Origin: an uncultured Thermomicrobia bacterium
GTDB lineage: Bacteria > Chloroflexota > Chloroflexia > Thermomicrobiales > JALYUS01
Direction: 5' to 3'
Length of the DNA stretch: 64,000 bases
Assembly (NCBI GenBank): GCA_937968015.1
Contig: CALBSO010000069.1
Span: forward strand, 11,426 to 75,425
Positions 7,910 to 16,044 of the stretch are shown piece by piece. The stretch's first letter is position 1. Every line of letters begins with the position of its first letter. The translations under genes were made by a program, and so were the position numbers. The notes beneath the pieces were generated by a model. The model did not search any database. It saw only the letters and a list, made by a program, of their open reading frames with translations, and was not told the origin of the DNA.

Positions 7910-8704
7910 CTACGATGTTTCCCGCACCATATCGAACCCGCCGGTGTCTGTGGTATCCGTCGTTTCGGGCGGGAGGCAGATGCGGCGGCAAAGAGCGGTG
8001 AGGGTGGCGACCGTGAGGTCCGGCATCTCCTCGCGGGCGCGCGGCTCCTGGATGGCGTGCGGGCCGCGCCGGATGCGGATCGTCAGGATGCCGAGTCTCT
8101 TCGCGGGCGTGATGTCGTAGTCGAGGCGATCGCCAACCATTGCGGCCTCCTTCGGGTCGCAGGCGGCACGGTCGAGGGCGTATTGGAAGATGCGTGGATC
8201 GGGCTTACCGAAGCCAAGTTCCCCGGAGAGGCACCAGAGATGCACCGCCTCGCCGAACCCGGCGATCTCCGCCCATTCGCGGATCGTCGCGGGCTGGTTG
8301 GCGATCACGCCGGTGCCGAATCGTTTGGCGAAAGTCTCCATCGTCGGCTTCGTCTCCGCATAGGGTGGCGTGGGGAGGGAGAGGTTGCGTAACTCCTGCT
8401 GCACGGCCGCCGCGGTCTGTTCATCCACGAGGCGGCTGAGGACGCCGCGCACGAGATGCCGATCGTACGACGCGACCGCCGCATCCCATGCACCGCGCAC
8501 GGTGGCGAGCGGTACGCGATGGCCGCGCAGGGCGAGCAACCGCACAATCTGCTTGCGCGTCTGCTCGTTACCGAGCGTTTCGTCCATGAGCACAGAGCCG
8601 ACATCGAAGAAGAGCCAGCGAATCCGGCGCAGGCGATTCTCCAGCGCATTGGTGTCGCGCAGACGGCGGGGGAGCAGGTCCGGCCGGGTCGGGGGAACGC
8701 TCAT
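7910..8704 (-). CDS. HAD-superfamily hydrolase
   Basis: This is a haloacid dehalogenase-type phosphatase of 264 aa. Motif I is FFDVGSVLMDE (nucleophilic Asp in DxGxVLxD), the Lys of motif III is in GFGKPDPRIF, and motif IV is MVGDRLDYDI. The helical cap lies between motifs I and III, so it belongs to subfamily I. The ATG overlaps the ridA-like stop by ATGA, making a coupled pair. Substrate unknown. The N-terminal about 27 residues before motif I are longer than usual. Confidence 0.88.
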   Translation of the reverse strand: MSVPPTRPDLLPRRLRDTNALENRLRRIRWLFFDVGSVLMDETLGNEQTRKQIVRLLALRGHRVPLATVRGAWDAAVASYDRHLVRGVLSRLVDEQTAAAVQQELRNLSLPTPPYAETKPTMETFAKRFGTGVIANQPATIREWAEIAGFGEAVHLWCLSGELGFGKPDPRIFQYALDRAACDPKEAAMVGDRLDYDITPAKRLGILTIRIRRGPHAIQEPRAREEMPDLTVATLTALCRRICLPPETTDTTDTGGFDMVRETS

Positions 8705-9105
8705 GCGGGCGGCGCCACCGCGTCCACTTCGATCTCGACACGCATCGCCGGGTCAATCAGCGCGGCGACAGCGAGCAGCGTGCTGCATGGCCGCACCGCG
8801 CCGAATGTCTCCTTCAACGCCCGTGCCACTTCCGTCCAATCGTGGATATCCACGAGATAGACGCGATAGCGCACGACATCCGCCATCGTCGCCCCCGTTT
8901 CGCCGAGCGCCCAGCCGATATTGGCGAGAATTTGCACCGTCTGCACGTATGGATCATTGATGCCGACGAGTGCGCCCTCCTTCATCGCTGTCGTGCCGGA
9001 GGTATAGACGAGATTGCCGATTCGCACCGCGCGCGAATACCCGACCCGCTCCTCCCACGGCGTACCGGACGAGATATTTACCCGCTCGTGGGCTGTGTCG
9101 CTCAT
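8701..9105 (-). CDS. RidA-family enamine/imine deaminase
   Basis: The 134-aa protein belongs to the YjgF/YER057c/UK114 (RidA) family, which hydrolyses reactive enamines and imines released by PLP enzymes. The family hallmarks are visible: GNLVYTSGTTA, the trimer-forming core, and the C-terminal segment RPCSTLLAVAALIDPAMRVEIE with the substrate-binding Arg. It is the middle gene of a minus-strand run: the CAP protein gene lies 20 bp upstream and the HAD hydrolase overlaps it by 4 bp. Confidence 0.9.
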   Translation of the reverse strand: MSDTAHERVNISSGTPWEERVGYSRAVRIGNLVYTSGTTAMKEGALVGINDPYVQTVQILANIGWALGETGATMADVVRYRVYLVDIHDWTEVARALKETFGAVRPCSTLLAVAALIDPAMRVEIEVDAVAPPA

Positions 9106-9125
9106 TGTTCCCCCTTCTTCGCGTT

Positions 9126-10937
9126 TTATGTGAGGCTGTCGTGCCAGAGGAGAAAGTGCAAGCCGACGTTGCCCATCTCCACCTGCCAGGCGGGCGCGTT
9201 ATCGGGCGTGTAGGTGAGCACTCGTCGCTCGAACGCCTGCATCAGCACCGAACGCAGCGTACCGCCGACGCGCGTCTGTGTCCAGTACGGTTCGGTAATC
9301 GGCAGGCCGAGGAGGGTCTGCCAGTCCGACGGGAGCGTCTGCATCCAATTCCAGAAGACATCCGGGATGTTGTGGCCGAGGTTCGAGTCGTATTGCGCGA
9401 TCGTGGCATACCCGCCGCGCGACGGGTCATCTCCGACATGACCGCCGCGATCAATCGTCGCGGTCACCGACTGGCCGATGTTCTTCGCGGCGCGCCGATC
9501 CTTCGCCAGATCACCGAACGATGCGACGCTCCAAAGCGTCGCGTACGTCGGACACGTCTCGTTGTTCAGCGCGTCCCCCGCGACCGGGATCGTCGCCGGG
9601 CGATACGACCGGAACGCACTATTGCCGACCTGTACGCCGCCGCTGACCATCTCCGTGACGAGCAGGCCGTTCGAGACGCCGCTCGTCGGTGTTGTCAGTT
9701 CCATCCGCGCTTTGTCGAAGTAGAAGACCGTCCGCATACCGCCCGGTGACTCCGCGTATGGCTCCATCCGCGTCGTCACGACATCCGGCCCATAGAGCCA
9801 TGAGCGCGTGACTCTTCCCGCCGCGACCGCGCCATCGCCGCCGCTCCATGCCGTGCCGATCACACCGGGGGCCGCATTGACCCCATTCGGCAGATGATAT
9901 CCGGTAGAGGGCGGCGATGGTGCGACGGGGAAAGATGGCAGCGTGCGCGACGCTGGCGTCTGAATAACTTTGCTTGCTACGACAGCGGTCGGCGGCGCGG
10001 TGGTTGGAGTGGCCGAAACGGGTTTCGGCGTTGCAGTTGCGCCGGGCATGACATTCGCGAGATCGCCCGGCCCCCTCGTCCGGAATCCCCAGACGCGCGA
10101 GAACGGCTGGCCGCTCGCCGTTCCAGTGACGGTCACGCTGTAGTTCGTACCCGGCTGCATCGGCGCGGTCGTGGCGATCAGGTCCGTATTGCGGGAGAGC
10201 CAGCCCGTGCCGGTATTCGCGAAAGAGGGGACCGTCTGCCCGTTCGCGGTGATCGTCACGGTCGCGAAGGTCACGCTGCCATCGCCGTTGTACTTGAGTG
10301 TGATTGGCGTGCCAATCGGGTACGAGGCATTCGTGAAGGCGTTGGGCGATTCGCCATCGAAACTCGTTCCGATGCCCGATGCGCCATCGGGTGGCCACTG
10401 CTCCCAGACGGGAGTGGCAGTCGTGCTCCAATCGGGCGTGCCGAAATCAATCACGTCCACCTTGACAGTGTCGTTCACGACACCGAAGCCAATATGGACA
10501 TAGCGCGGGTCGAGAAGCGTCAGGCGGTGATTGATCGTGCCGATGTACCAGTCCAGCGAGGCCAGTTGATTGCCCGTGAGGCCCATATTCTCGTTGACAT
10601 TGCGGCTCGGATAGCCCGCCGCCTGGGCGCGGTCGAAGAAATCCGCGCCGGTGAAGCCCGGCAGACCCGGCTTCTCATCGTGGATGCCGACACCACCACT
10701 GCCGTTATTCAGTTGGTAGTAGCGTGCGTGCGCCTGGGCGGATTGGTCGAGGGCGGGATGGCGCGCAATGGGCGCAACGCCGATCGCGGCCCGCCACTGG
10801 TTGATGCGGGCGAGTGCGGCATTGCGCTGGGATTCGAGATCGTCCGCCGCCGCGCGCGTGACGGTACAAATGGGCACGACGAGGCCGCAGATCAACAGCA
10901 GGACGCCCATTAAACTCGCTCGCCACTTCCGACGCAT
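9126..10937 (-). CDS. Secreted CAP-domain protein with shared C-terminal module
   Basis: The 603-aa protein starts at ATG 10937 behind GGGGAG and has a signal peptide (residues 1-31, ending TRAAA). Residues about 36-160 are a CAP/SCP domain (NQWRAAIG, QSAQAHARYY, GIHDEKPG, NVNENMG, HRLTLLDPRYVHIGFG), including the usual His and Glu positions. An Ig-like segment follows to about 285 and then a Pro/Thr linker. Residues about 345-603 form a module that recurs in the protein at 52020-53342 (YFDKARMEL, PVAGD, FW..L..LP..WQ, G.PI, QAFERRVLTYTP, VE.GN.G.H). The function of the module is unknown. Export suggests a cell-envelope role. Confidence 0.85.
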   Translation of the reverse strand: MRRKWRASLMGVLLLICGLVVPICTVTRAAADDLESQRNAALARINQWRAAIGVAPIARHPALDQSAQAHARYYQLNNGSGGVGIHDEKPGLPGFTGADFFDRAQAAGYPSRNVNENMGLTGNQLASLDWYIGTINHRLTLLDPRYVHIGFGVVNDTVKVDVIDFGTPDWSTTATPVWEQWPPDGASGIGTSFDGESPNAFTNASYPIGTPITLKYNGDGSVTFATVTITANGQTVPSFANTGTGWLSRNTDLIATTAPMQPGTNYSVTVTGTASGQPFSRVWGFRTRGPGDLANVMPGATATPKPVSATPTTAPPTAVVASKVIQTPASRTLPSFPVAPSPPSTGYHLPNGVNAAPGVIGTAWSGGDGAVAAGRVTRSWLYGPDVVTTRMEPYAESPGGMRTVFYFDKARMELTTPTSGVSNGLLVTEMVSGGVQVGNSAFRSYRPATIPVAGDALNNETCPTYATLWSVASFGDLAKDRRAAKNIGQSVTATIDRGGHVGDDPSRGGYATIAQYDSNLGHNIPDVFWNWMQTLPSDWQTLLGLPITEPYWTQTRVGGTLRSVLMQAFERRVLTYTPDNAPAWQVEMGNVGLHFLLWHDSLT

Positions 10938-11226
10938 ACCCCCCACTCCCCATATCGCCCGATCAAAACTCCCACCGCATCATAGTCCGTACAGCACGTA
11001 CGCGCAACATTATGCAAACCTGGGCAAGAAGATCGTAGTATCTCCCGCCAAACGATCACGGATTCTTTCGGCATCAACGATGCTATGATCCCCTTGCGTC
11101 CTCGTGGACAATAGAGGGAGGACGCGACCGCACTGACCCGCCATTTCGCGGGCGCATCCATTCTTCTGGCACCGTGTATGCCACAGACGGTATATACTGT
11201 TCCGGCACATAGGGAGGAGCGAAACC
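10938..11226. other. Divergent intergenic region with promoter-like elements
   Basis: 289 bp between the CAP gene (minus) and the DUF2382 gene (plus). TATACT at 11193-11198 is a plausible -10 for the plus gene, followed by AGGGAGGAG before its ATG. A second -10-like TGCTATGAT occurs around 11087-11095. No clear -35 box is visible for either, and I see no gene. Confidence 0.35.
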
Positions 11227-12279
11227 ATGAGTTATGGAGCACCGTCGGCGGGATATGGGCAGCCCAACCTGCAACTGGGGATGCCCGTGAGTTCAGACAA
11301 TGGATGGACCGGCTCGATCACCGAGATCATCCCAGCCGCGCCCGGCTACGAGGGTGCGGTGCGTGTCGCGTGGCACGGGGACGGTACGACACTCGTTGCG
11401 CTCTCGATGTTCGTGGTCGAAAACGGTCAGGCGGTGATTCGCGCGCAACCGCCGCCATCGGCTATCGTCGCGCCAGCGCCGCAGGCGCCACCGCAACCAC
11501 AAGTGCTGGAAGACGATCTCACCACCCGGCTTGCCGGCCCCGCGCCTGCCCCCGCGCAGAATGATCCATCGCACGTCAATCCCTATGTCAGTGATCCACC
11601 GCTCGTGACGCCCGAGCCACCGCCAATCCACCCCACGCACGGCGGGCAAGTGCGTGATGAGCACGACGACGTCACGTACATTCCCCATGTACCCCGGCAG
11701 GAACCGGCTGCCGTCGCGGACGATCTGGACGCGACGTATATACCGTCCGTGCCGCGCGAGCCGATCGCAGCGGAGGCAGGCGTGACGGTGCCGCTCGACG
11801 CGATGCATGAAGCCGGCACGCATATTATGGACGCCAATCAGCAGGAAGTGACCGTTCCCGTGATCGAGGAGCAGGTCGAGGCGCACCCGGAGTGGCGGGA
11901 TGCCGGCTCAATCATCGTCCGTACCGTGGCCGAGGAGATCCCGCAGACGCTCACGCGGGAAACGCAGCGCGAGGAACTCTTCGTCGAGCGCCTCGCGGTC
12001 GGCCGGGAACTCGCGGCGGACGAAGAAGTGATGCCGCGCGAGGAGGGTGATACGTATATCATCCCCGTCATCGTCGAGGAAGCCGTTGTCGTGACGCGGC
12101 GCGTCCTCGCTGAGGAACTGCGCATTACGAAGCGCATCATCCCGACGATGCAAACAGTCCAGACAGTCGTGCGCAAAGAGCGCGTCGAGATAGACGCGGG
12201 CCATCTCGCGGACCGCGTGCATGATGCCGATCCCTCAAGCGATCCCCCGCCAGCGCCTCAGTCGAGCCATTCCTCCTGA
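11227..12279 (+). CDS. DUF2382 (YsnF/AvaK) domain protein
   Basis: This 350-aa protein is soluble and has three parts. Residues 1-75 are a small beta-rich domain (PNLQLGMPVSS...GWTGSITEI). A Pro/Ala-rich middle contains a repeated DxTYIPxVPRxEP-type motif, seen twice at about residues 140-180. The C-terminal half is a DUF2382 domain with the alternating VPVIEEQ, REELFVERLAVGRE and IIPVIVEE pattern and the closing RKERVEID. DUF2382 proteins are general-stress proteins of unknown biochemical role. The ATG has GGGAGGAGC in front, and a strong terminator follows at 12316. Confidence 0.82.
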   Translation: MSYGAPSAGYGQPNLQLGMPVSSDNGWTGSITEIIPAAPGYEGAVRVAWHGDGTTLVALSMFVVENGQAVIRAQPPPSAIVAPAPQAPPQPQVLEDDLTTRLAGPAPAPAQNDPSHVNPYVSDPPLVTPEPPPIHPTHGGQVRDEHDDVTYIPHVPRQEPAAVADDLDATYIPSVPREPIAAEAGVTVPLDAMHEAGTHIMDANQQEVTVPVIEEQVEAHPEWRDAGSIIVRTVAEEIPQTLTRETQREELFVERLAVGRELAADEEVMPREEGDTYIIPVIVEEAVVVTRRVLAEELRITKRIIPTMQTVQTVVRKERVEIDAGHLADRVHDADPSSDPPPAPQSSHSS

Positions 12280-12315
12280 CACACGCGTACACCACCCGAT
12301 TATCACGAGATCGGT

Positions 12316-12342
12316 GACGGGATGCCCTTACGGCATCCCGTC
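12316..12342 (+). terminator. Intrinsic terminator after the first DUF2382 gene
   Basis: GACGGGATGCC / GGCATCCCGTC, a perfect 11-bp stem with a 5-base loop, followed by TCTTTT. This is a good rho-independent terminator for the gene ending at 12279. Confidence 0.9.
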
Positions 12343-12432
12343 TCTTTTGGATAAGACGCCGTGCGAAAGATACGCAGAATCCCGCGACATGTACCTATCG
12401 TCAGAGCAGTCAAATCCCTCACACAATCTGCT

Positions 12433-12462
12433 AATACAATTGCTAGAGTCCATAATTGTATT
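12433..12462. promoter_or_regulatory. AT-rich inverted repeat, probable operator
   Basis: AATACAATT at 12433-12441 and AATTGTATT at 12454-12462 are perfect 9-bp arms 12 bases apart. They lie about 115 bp before the second DUF2382 gene in a GC-rich chromosome, where such an AT palindrome stands out. A binding site for a dimeric regulator is the simplest reading. Confidence 0.5.
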
Positions 12463-12504
12463 CCATCCATCGTGGCACGATTGTTGCCGAAAGCCGATGC
12501 ACGA

Positions 12505-12524
12505 CGGTATCGGCGGTGATACCG
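12505..12524 (+). promoter_or_regulatory. Leader inverted repeat before the second DUF2382 gene
   Basis: CGGTATC and GATACCG, perfect 7-bp arms with a 6-base gap, 52 bp before the ATG at 12576. It could be an operator or a 5'-leader hairpin. Confidence 0.35.
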
Positions 12525-12575
12525 AAAAGCGAAGTATCTGGGGCGACGGATCCCAGGCGAAGGAGGAGCAGAACC

Positions 12576-13457
12576 ATGACCATGGGACGCAATGAGTATG
12601 ACCGGGCGAACATGGGAACGCACAATTACGTGGATCGCCTCGTTGCGGGCGCGGAGGTCTTTGGCGCGGACGATGAGAAAATCGGCACCGTCGCGGACGT
12701 CGGCCAGAACTATTTCCTCGTGCAGAAGGGCTGGCTGTTCATCAAGGACGTCTACCTGCCGACCAGTGTAATCACGCAGGCAGACGCGAACACGGTCTAC
12801 GTGAGCCTCACGAAGCAGGAAGCCGAACAGATGGGGCGCGATGTACTACCCGGCAACGGCGATGCCTGGTACGACACGCAGCGCACCGGTTACGCGACCG
12901 ACTACACCACTGATCGGGAAGTCAGTCGCACGGTCACTGAGGGCGAGAACATGAGGATGCCGATCGTCGAAGAGCAACTGAAGGCAGGCGTCCGTGAGAC
13001 CGACGCCGGTCGCGCTCGCATCATCAAGGATGTGCGACAGGAGCAGCAGACGATTGATGTGCCGGTCACGCACGAGGAAGTCTACGTGTCCGAGCGCACC
13101 GTCAACCGCCCCGCCACCGCAGCAGACCTGACCATGCGGGAGCGGGCCATCGAGATCCCGCTCAAGGAGCAGGAAGTCGTCACGCAGAAGCAGGCGATAG
13201 TCACGGGCGAGGTGAATGTCCGCAAGGAGACGATGACCGACACCGAGCGGGTGACTGACACCGTGCGCCGCGAGGATGTGCGCATCGAAGATGCAGGCAG
13301 TGATCGCGTGCATGTTGAAAACGAGCGAGGGATGACGAATCGCACGGGTGACCGCACGACCGGCACGACAGATACCGCCTATGACCGGACCGGCATGGCG
13401 GGCGACCGCTATGAGGCGACCCGGCGCGATGAGGAGAACAAGTTCAGGAACCGCTAA
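12576..13457 (+). CDS. PRC-barrel-like plus DUF2382 stress protein
   Basis: The 293-aa protein starts at ATG 12576 after AGGAGGAG at 12561-12568. Residues about 17-85 form a DUF2171/PRC-barrel-like domain (GAEVFGADDEKIGTV, YFLVQKGWLFIKDVYLP). Residues about 125-260 are a canonical DUF2382 domain: MPIVEEQL, IDVPVTHEEVYVSER, IEIPLKEQEVVTQK and a closing TVRREDVRIED. The tail is Thr, Asp and Arg rich. Fusion of a PRC-type sensor barrel to DUF2382 is common in desiccation- or stress-tolerant Actinobacteria and Chloroflexi. A terminator follows at 13482, so it is its own transcription unit within a functional cluster of four. Confidence 0.88.
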   Translation: MTMGRNEYDRANMGTHNYVDRLVAGAEVFGADDEKIGTVADVGQNYFLVQKGWLFIKDVYLPTSVITQADANTVYVSLTKQEAEQMGRDVLPGNGDAWYDTQRTGYATDYTTDREVSRTVTEGENMRMPIVEEQLKAGVRETDAGRARIIKDVRQEQQTIDVPVTHEEVYVSERTVNRPATAADLTMRERAIEIPLKEQEVVTQKQAIVTGEVNVRKETMTDTERVTDTVRREDVRIEDAGSDRVHVENERGMTNRTGDRTTGTTDTAYDRTGMAGDRYEATRRDEENKFRNR

Positions 13458-13481
13458 CACCGATTCCGGGAGTAGTGTTCC

Positions 13482-13507
13482 AGTGGGGCGCCCGAAGGCG
13501 CCCCACT
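13482..13507 (+). terminator. Intrinsic terminator
   Basis: AGTGGGGCGCC / GGCGCCCCACT, a perfect 11-bp stem with a CGAA tetraloop, 25 bp after the stop of the PRC/DUF2382 gene. The U-tract is short (GTT). Confidence 0.8.
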
Positions 13508-13586
13508 GTTCCATGCGTCTGGCACCGATATTGCCGAGATACGTACAGCGATCGTCGCGACCGTGATGACGACAAGGAGCAATCGC

Positions 13587-13949
13587 ATGAGCAATGGCAA
13601 TCCACCCGTCGGCGCTGGCTACGGTTTCGCGCATGACAATCCGGCTGAACCGAGCGAGGAGCGGCGAGCGAACCGGCGGCAAGACCGGCAAGACCACATC
13701 GGCGAGCAAGACCGCGCCCTCCCCAACGTGCCGATGGACGCGGAAGAAAGAGTCGAGCAGATCGTCGTGCGCGAGCAGGGTGTTAACTCCTTCGCGCACG
13801 CCGAGGAAGTTGACCGCATGGAGCGTCCGCCGAGCGTCAATGACCGCAATCGGAGCGTAGACGAAGGCGGCAATCTCATCAGTGATACCGTCAAGAATGC
13901 CTGGACCGCCATTGAGGACCCCGATGAGTGTGAGAAGGATCGGGGTTAG
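13587..13949 (+). CDS. Charged hypothetical protein of the stress cluster
   Basis: I choose ATG 13587, preceded by AAGGAGC, over the upstream ATGs (120 aa). The protein is very polar, rich in Arg, Glu, Asp and Asn, with no signal or membrane segment, and is likely intrinsically disordered. The central segment DAEERVEQIVVREQGVNSF and the late EGGNLISDTVKNAW are its only ordered-looking parts. I do not recognise the family. Its place between two PRC/DUF2382-type genes suggests a role in the same stress response. Confidence 0.6.
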   Translation: MSNGNPPVGAGYGFAHDNPAEPSEERRANRRQDRQDHIGEQDRALPNVPMDAEERVEQIVVREQGVNSFAHAEEVDRMERPPSVNDRNRSVDEGGNLISDTVKNAWTAIEDPDECEKDRG

Positions 13950-14045
13950 GCTTCTCGGACACTGCCACTGGCATCCGTCTCCATCGCACGGTACTCTATG
14001 CGCGTAAGCAGAATCGTCGCGTAGGATGCGGAGGAGAGCAAGCGT

Positions 14046-14561
14046 ATGGCCAGTTCCGTTGAGATCGCGCAGGGCGCCGGCGTTGTGGACGCAAACGGGC
14101 GCGCCATTGGTCGCGTCATTGCCGTGGAGTACGAGCACATCGTCATTGAGCAGGGGTTCTTGTTCACGCGGACACTCTATGTGCCGATGAGCGCGATTTC
14201 CCGCGTCGAGGGCGCATCCGCGAAGGGTCCGGGCCGCGTCCATCTCAATGTGACGAACAAGCGTGTCGCCGAGATCGGGAAGAATGATACCTTCAGGGAG
14301 GAGCGCGCGTTCATCGGCGCGTCCGTCGAGACCGCGCGCTTCGCGAAAGTCCTACCCACCGCTACCGCCGGGTTGGACCCGAAACTCCATACGGCGGATG
14401 ACTTTGCCGCCCCATCGTCCTACGGCAATCCCTATAATGGTGGTGATCTCTCCGCCGCCGACATCGCGCACGAGGGCGTCCCTACTCTCCATGGCAACGC
14501 GCCCGACGCACAAACCGTCTTCGAGCAGGCCCAGGTCGCCCGACGGCCCGCGAAGAAGTAG
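14046..14561 (+). CDS. PRC-barrel/DUF2171-like protein
   Basis: The first 80 or so of 171 residues resemble the N-terminal barrel of the product at 12576: GAGVVDANGRAIGRVIAVEYEH, then IVIEQGFLFTRTLYVPMSAI and a VHLNVT strand. The C-terminal half is low complexity and lacks DUF2382. PRC-type barrels act in RNA metabolism or in signalling and stress. The ATG is preceded by GGAGGAGAG. The stop TAG lies at the edge of a degenerate heptamer stretch (14557-14588) that separates it from the nucleotidyltransferase gene. Confidence 0.75.
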   Translation: MASSVEIAQGAGVVDANGRAIGRVIAVEYEHIVIEQGFLFTRTLYVPMSAISRVEGASAKGPGRVHLNVTNKRVAEIGKNDTFREERAFIGASVETARFAKVLPTATAGLDPKLHTADDFAAPSSYGNPYNGGDLSAADIAHEGVPTLHGNAPDAQTVFEQAQVARRPAKK

Positions 14562-14588
14562 CGGGCAACGAGGAGAGAGTAACGAGAG
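14557..14588 (+). repeat. Degenerate heptamer tract at a gene 3' end
   Basis: Purine-rich units in 7-nt register: AAGTAGC, GGGCAAC, GAGGAGA, GAGTAAC, GAGAGGG. The TAG stop of the upstream gene is in the first unit. The weakest member of the heptamer family described in the findings. Confidence 0.4.
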
Positions 14589-14594
14589 GGCGGC

Positions 14595-15440
14595 ATGACG
14601 TCCGATTCAGGCCGTGCGGCCACACCGCCGCATCCGACGCCATATCCTGACGTTAACGCGGCGCTGTACGATCTCCTATCGGATGTGCAAACCATCCTGG
14701 GGGATCACTTCCGCGGGATGTATTTGTCGGGGTCCCTCGCCCTCGGTGATTTCGCCGCATATCGGAGCGATATTGACGTTGTCGTCGTGACCGACGCCGA
14801 TCTTCCCGGCGATCTTCTTTCGCGGTTGCGTGCGATGCATGCCCGCTTCAATGCCAGTGACTCGCCGTGGGCGACGGAGGTAGAAGCGGCCTATATCCCG
14901 CAAAGCACCCTGCGTCGTTACGATCCGGCCCATGCGTGTCACCCGCACATCCAGCGGGGTGCGGGCGAGGCCCTGGTGATGGATCAACTCGATAGTGGCT
15001 GGATTATCCAACGCGCCATCCTGCGAGAGCACGGAGTGGCAGTGGCCGGGCCTGACCCACGCACGTTGATTGATCCTCTCCATCCCCACGACCTGCGGCG
15101 GGCGGTGGTGATGCTCATGGATCAGTGGTGGGGGCCGATGCGTGCTGATCCAATTCCATTGCATCGGCACAGCATCGGCTATCAAGCCTACGCCGTCCTG
15201 ACGATGTGCCGGATACTCTACACGCTTGATTTCGGCGCCGTGGTCTCGAAGCCGGTCGCCGCACGCTGGGCGCGGGAAGTCCTGGACGAGCGCTGGGCCG
15301 CACTCATCGAACGGGCCCTGGCATGGCGGAAAGAGGATCAGGACACGCTATCAGAGGGTGATGTGAATGAAACGCTGGACCTGATCCAGTACACGCTTGA
15401 ACGATGCCGAGCGGCTGAAGGGTTCGCCAAAGAGGACTGA
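14595..15440 (+). CDS. AadA-like aminoglycoside adenylyltransferase-type protein
   Basis: This 281-aa protein has an N-terminal nucleotidyltransferase domain with GSLALGDFAAYRSDIDVVVV, the GSxAxGD...SDID metal-binding signature of ANT(3'')/ANT(9) enzymes. A C-terminal helical domain of DUF4111 type follows, with HRHSIGYQAYAVLTMCRILYTL and SKPVAARWAREVL. Enzymes of this architecture adenylylate streptomycin or spectinomycin, but chromosomal relatives of unknown substrate are common, so resistance is only possible, not shown. The last residues and the TGA lie in a heptamer element shared with the convergent gene. Confidence 0.78.
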   Translation: MTSDSGRAATPPHPTPYPDVNAALYDLLSDVQTILGDHFRGMYLSGSLALGDFAAYRSDIDVVVVTDADLPGDLLSRLRAMHARFNASDSPWATEVEAAYIPQSTLRRYDPAHACHPHIQRGAGEALVMDQLDSGWIIQRAILREHGVAVAGPDPRTLIDPLHPHDLRRAVVMLMDQWWGPMRADPIPLHRHSIGYQAYAVLTMCRILYTLDFGAVVSKPVAARWAREVLDERWAALIERALAWRKEDQDTLSEGDVNETLDLIQYTLERCRAAEGFAKED

Positions 15441-15483
15441 AAGGTCTCGCTGTTGCTCAGTCCTCAGCCCTGAATCCTCAGTC
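15430..15483. repeat. Inverted heptamer element containing both convergent stops
   Basis: The plus-strand gene ends in AGAGGACTGA and the minus-strand gene ends in AAGGACTGA. On the plus strand the right side reads AGTCCTC AGCCCTG AATCCTC AGTCCTT, four 7-nt units. GAGGACTGA on the left pairs with TCAGTCCTC on the right to make a hairpin between the two genes. It probably doubles as a bidirectional terminator. Confidence 0.65.
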
Positions 15484-16044
15484 CTTCGTAATGCGGCGTG
15501 CGAGGGTGAGGTCGTGCTTGCCGGGGCCGTAGGCGTCCGGAAGGAGACCGACGAGGCGATAGCCGATTTCCAGGAAGAAGCCTGCGGGATGGTCGGTATG
15601 GCACGCGAAGGCCGCCAGGAGGCGCGGTGCGTCTTCGGTGACATCCACGCCGTAGAGGTTCGTGCGACCCCGCGTGTCGCCGACGGTCGCCAGCATGGTG
15701 ATGCACCCATTGGCGCGCATCCGCTCCTCAGCCGCCATGACGAGCGTGCGTCCGACTCCCTGATGCCGCCGTGTCGGATGCACGGCGACGAGTTTGATCT
15801 CCGCCGAGACCTGCCCCTTGAAATGCTCCATGCGCAGCCAGCCAATCGGCGCGCCGTCGCTATCCCGCGCGACGAGGCTTCGATCTTCGGGCGCGAACTG
15901 CACAACATCCGCGAGCGCCTGCGTCACGTCGCCCGCATAGATCGTCGGGAAGGCAACGACGAGCAGGTCCGCCACGCCGCGCAGGAGAGCGGCATCCTCC
16001 TGGCCGAGCGGATCAACCGTGTACAGAGCGGTGTGCGCCGTCAT
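15478..16044 (-). CDS. GNAT-family N-acetyltransferase
   Basis: The 188-aa protein shows the GNAT core: the strand SAEIKLVAVHPTRRHQGVGRTLV with the acetyl-CoA pyrophosphate loop (RHQGVGR), then MAAEERMRANGC and a late GFFLEIGYRLVG helix-strand. Its ATG at 16044 overlaps the stop of the SAM hydroxide adenosyltransferase gene by ATGA, so I take this start rather than the longer frame to 16221. The C terminus (ITKD) is encoded by the repeat element at 15430-15483. Confidence 0.85.
   Translation of the reverse strand: MTAHTALYTVDPLGQEDAALLRGVADLLVVAFPTIYAGDVTQALADVVQFAPEDRSLVARDSDGAPIGWLRMEHFKGQVSAEIKLVAVHPTRRHQGVGRTLVMAAEERMRANGCITMLATVGDTRGRTNLYGVDVTEDAPRLLAAFACHTDHPAGFFLEIGYRLVGLLPDAYGPGKHDLTLARRITKD

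Noticed and set aside
12846..14243. 465-codon minus-strand frame across the stress island
   Set aside because: It runs antisense over three genes with good ribosome binding sites and DUF2382/PRC motifs, and has no recognisable domain of its own.
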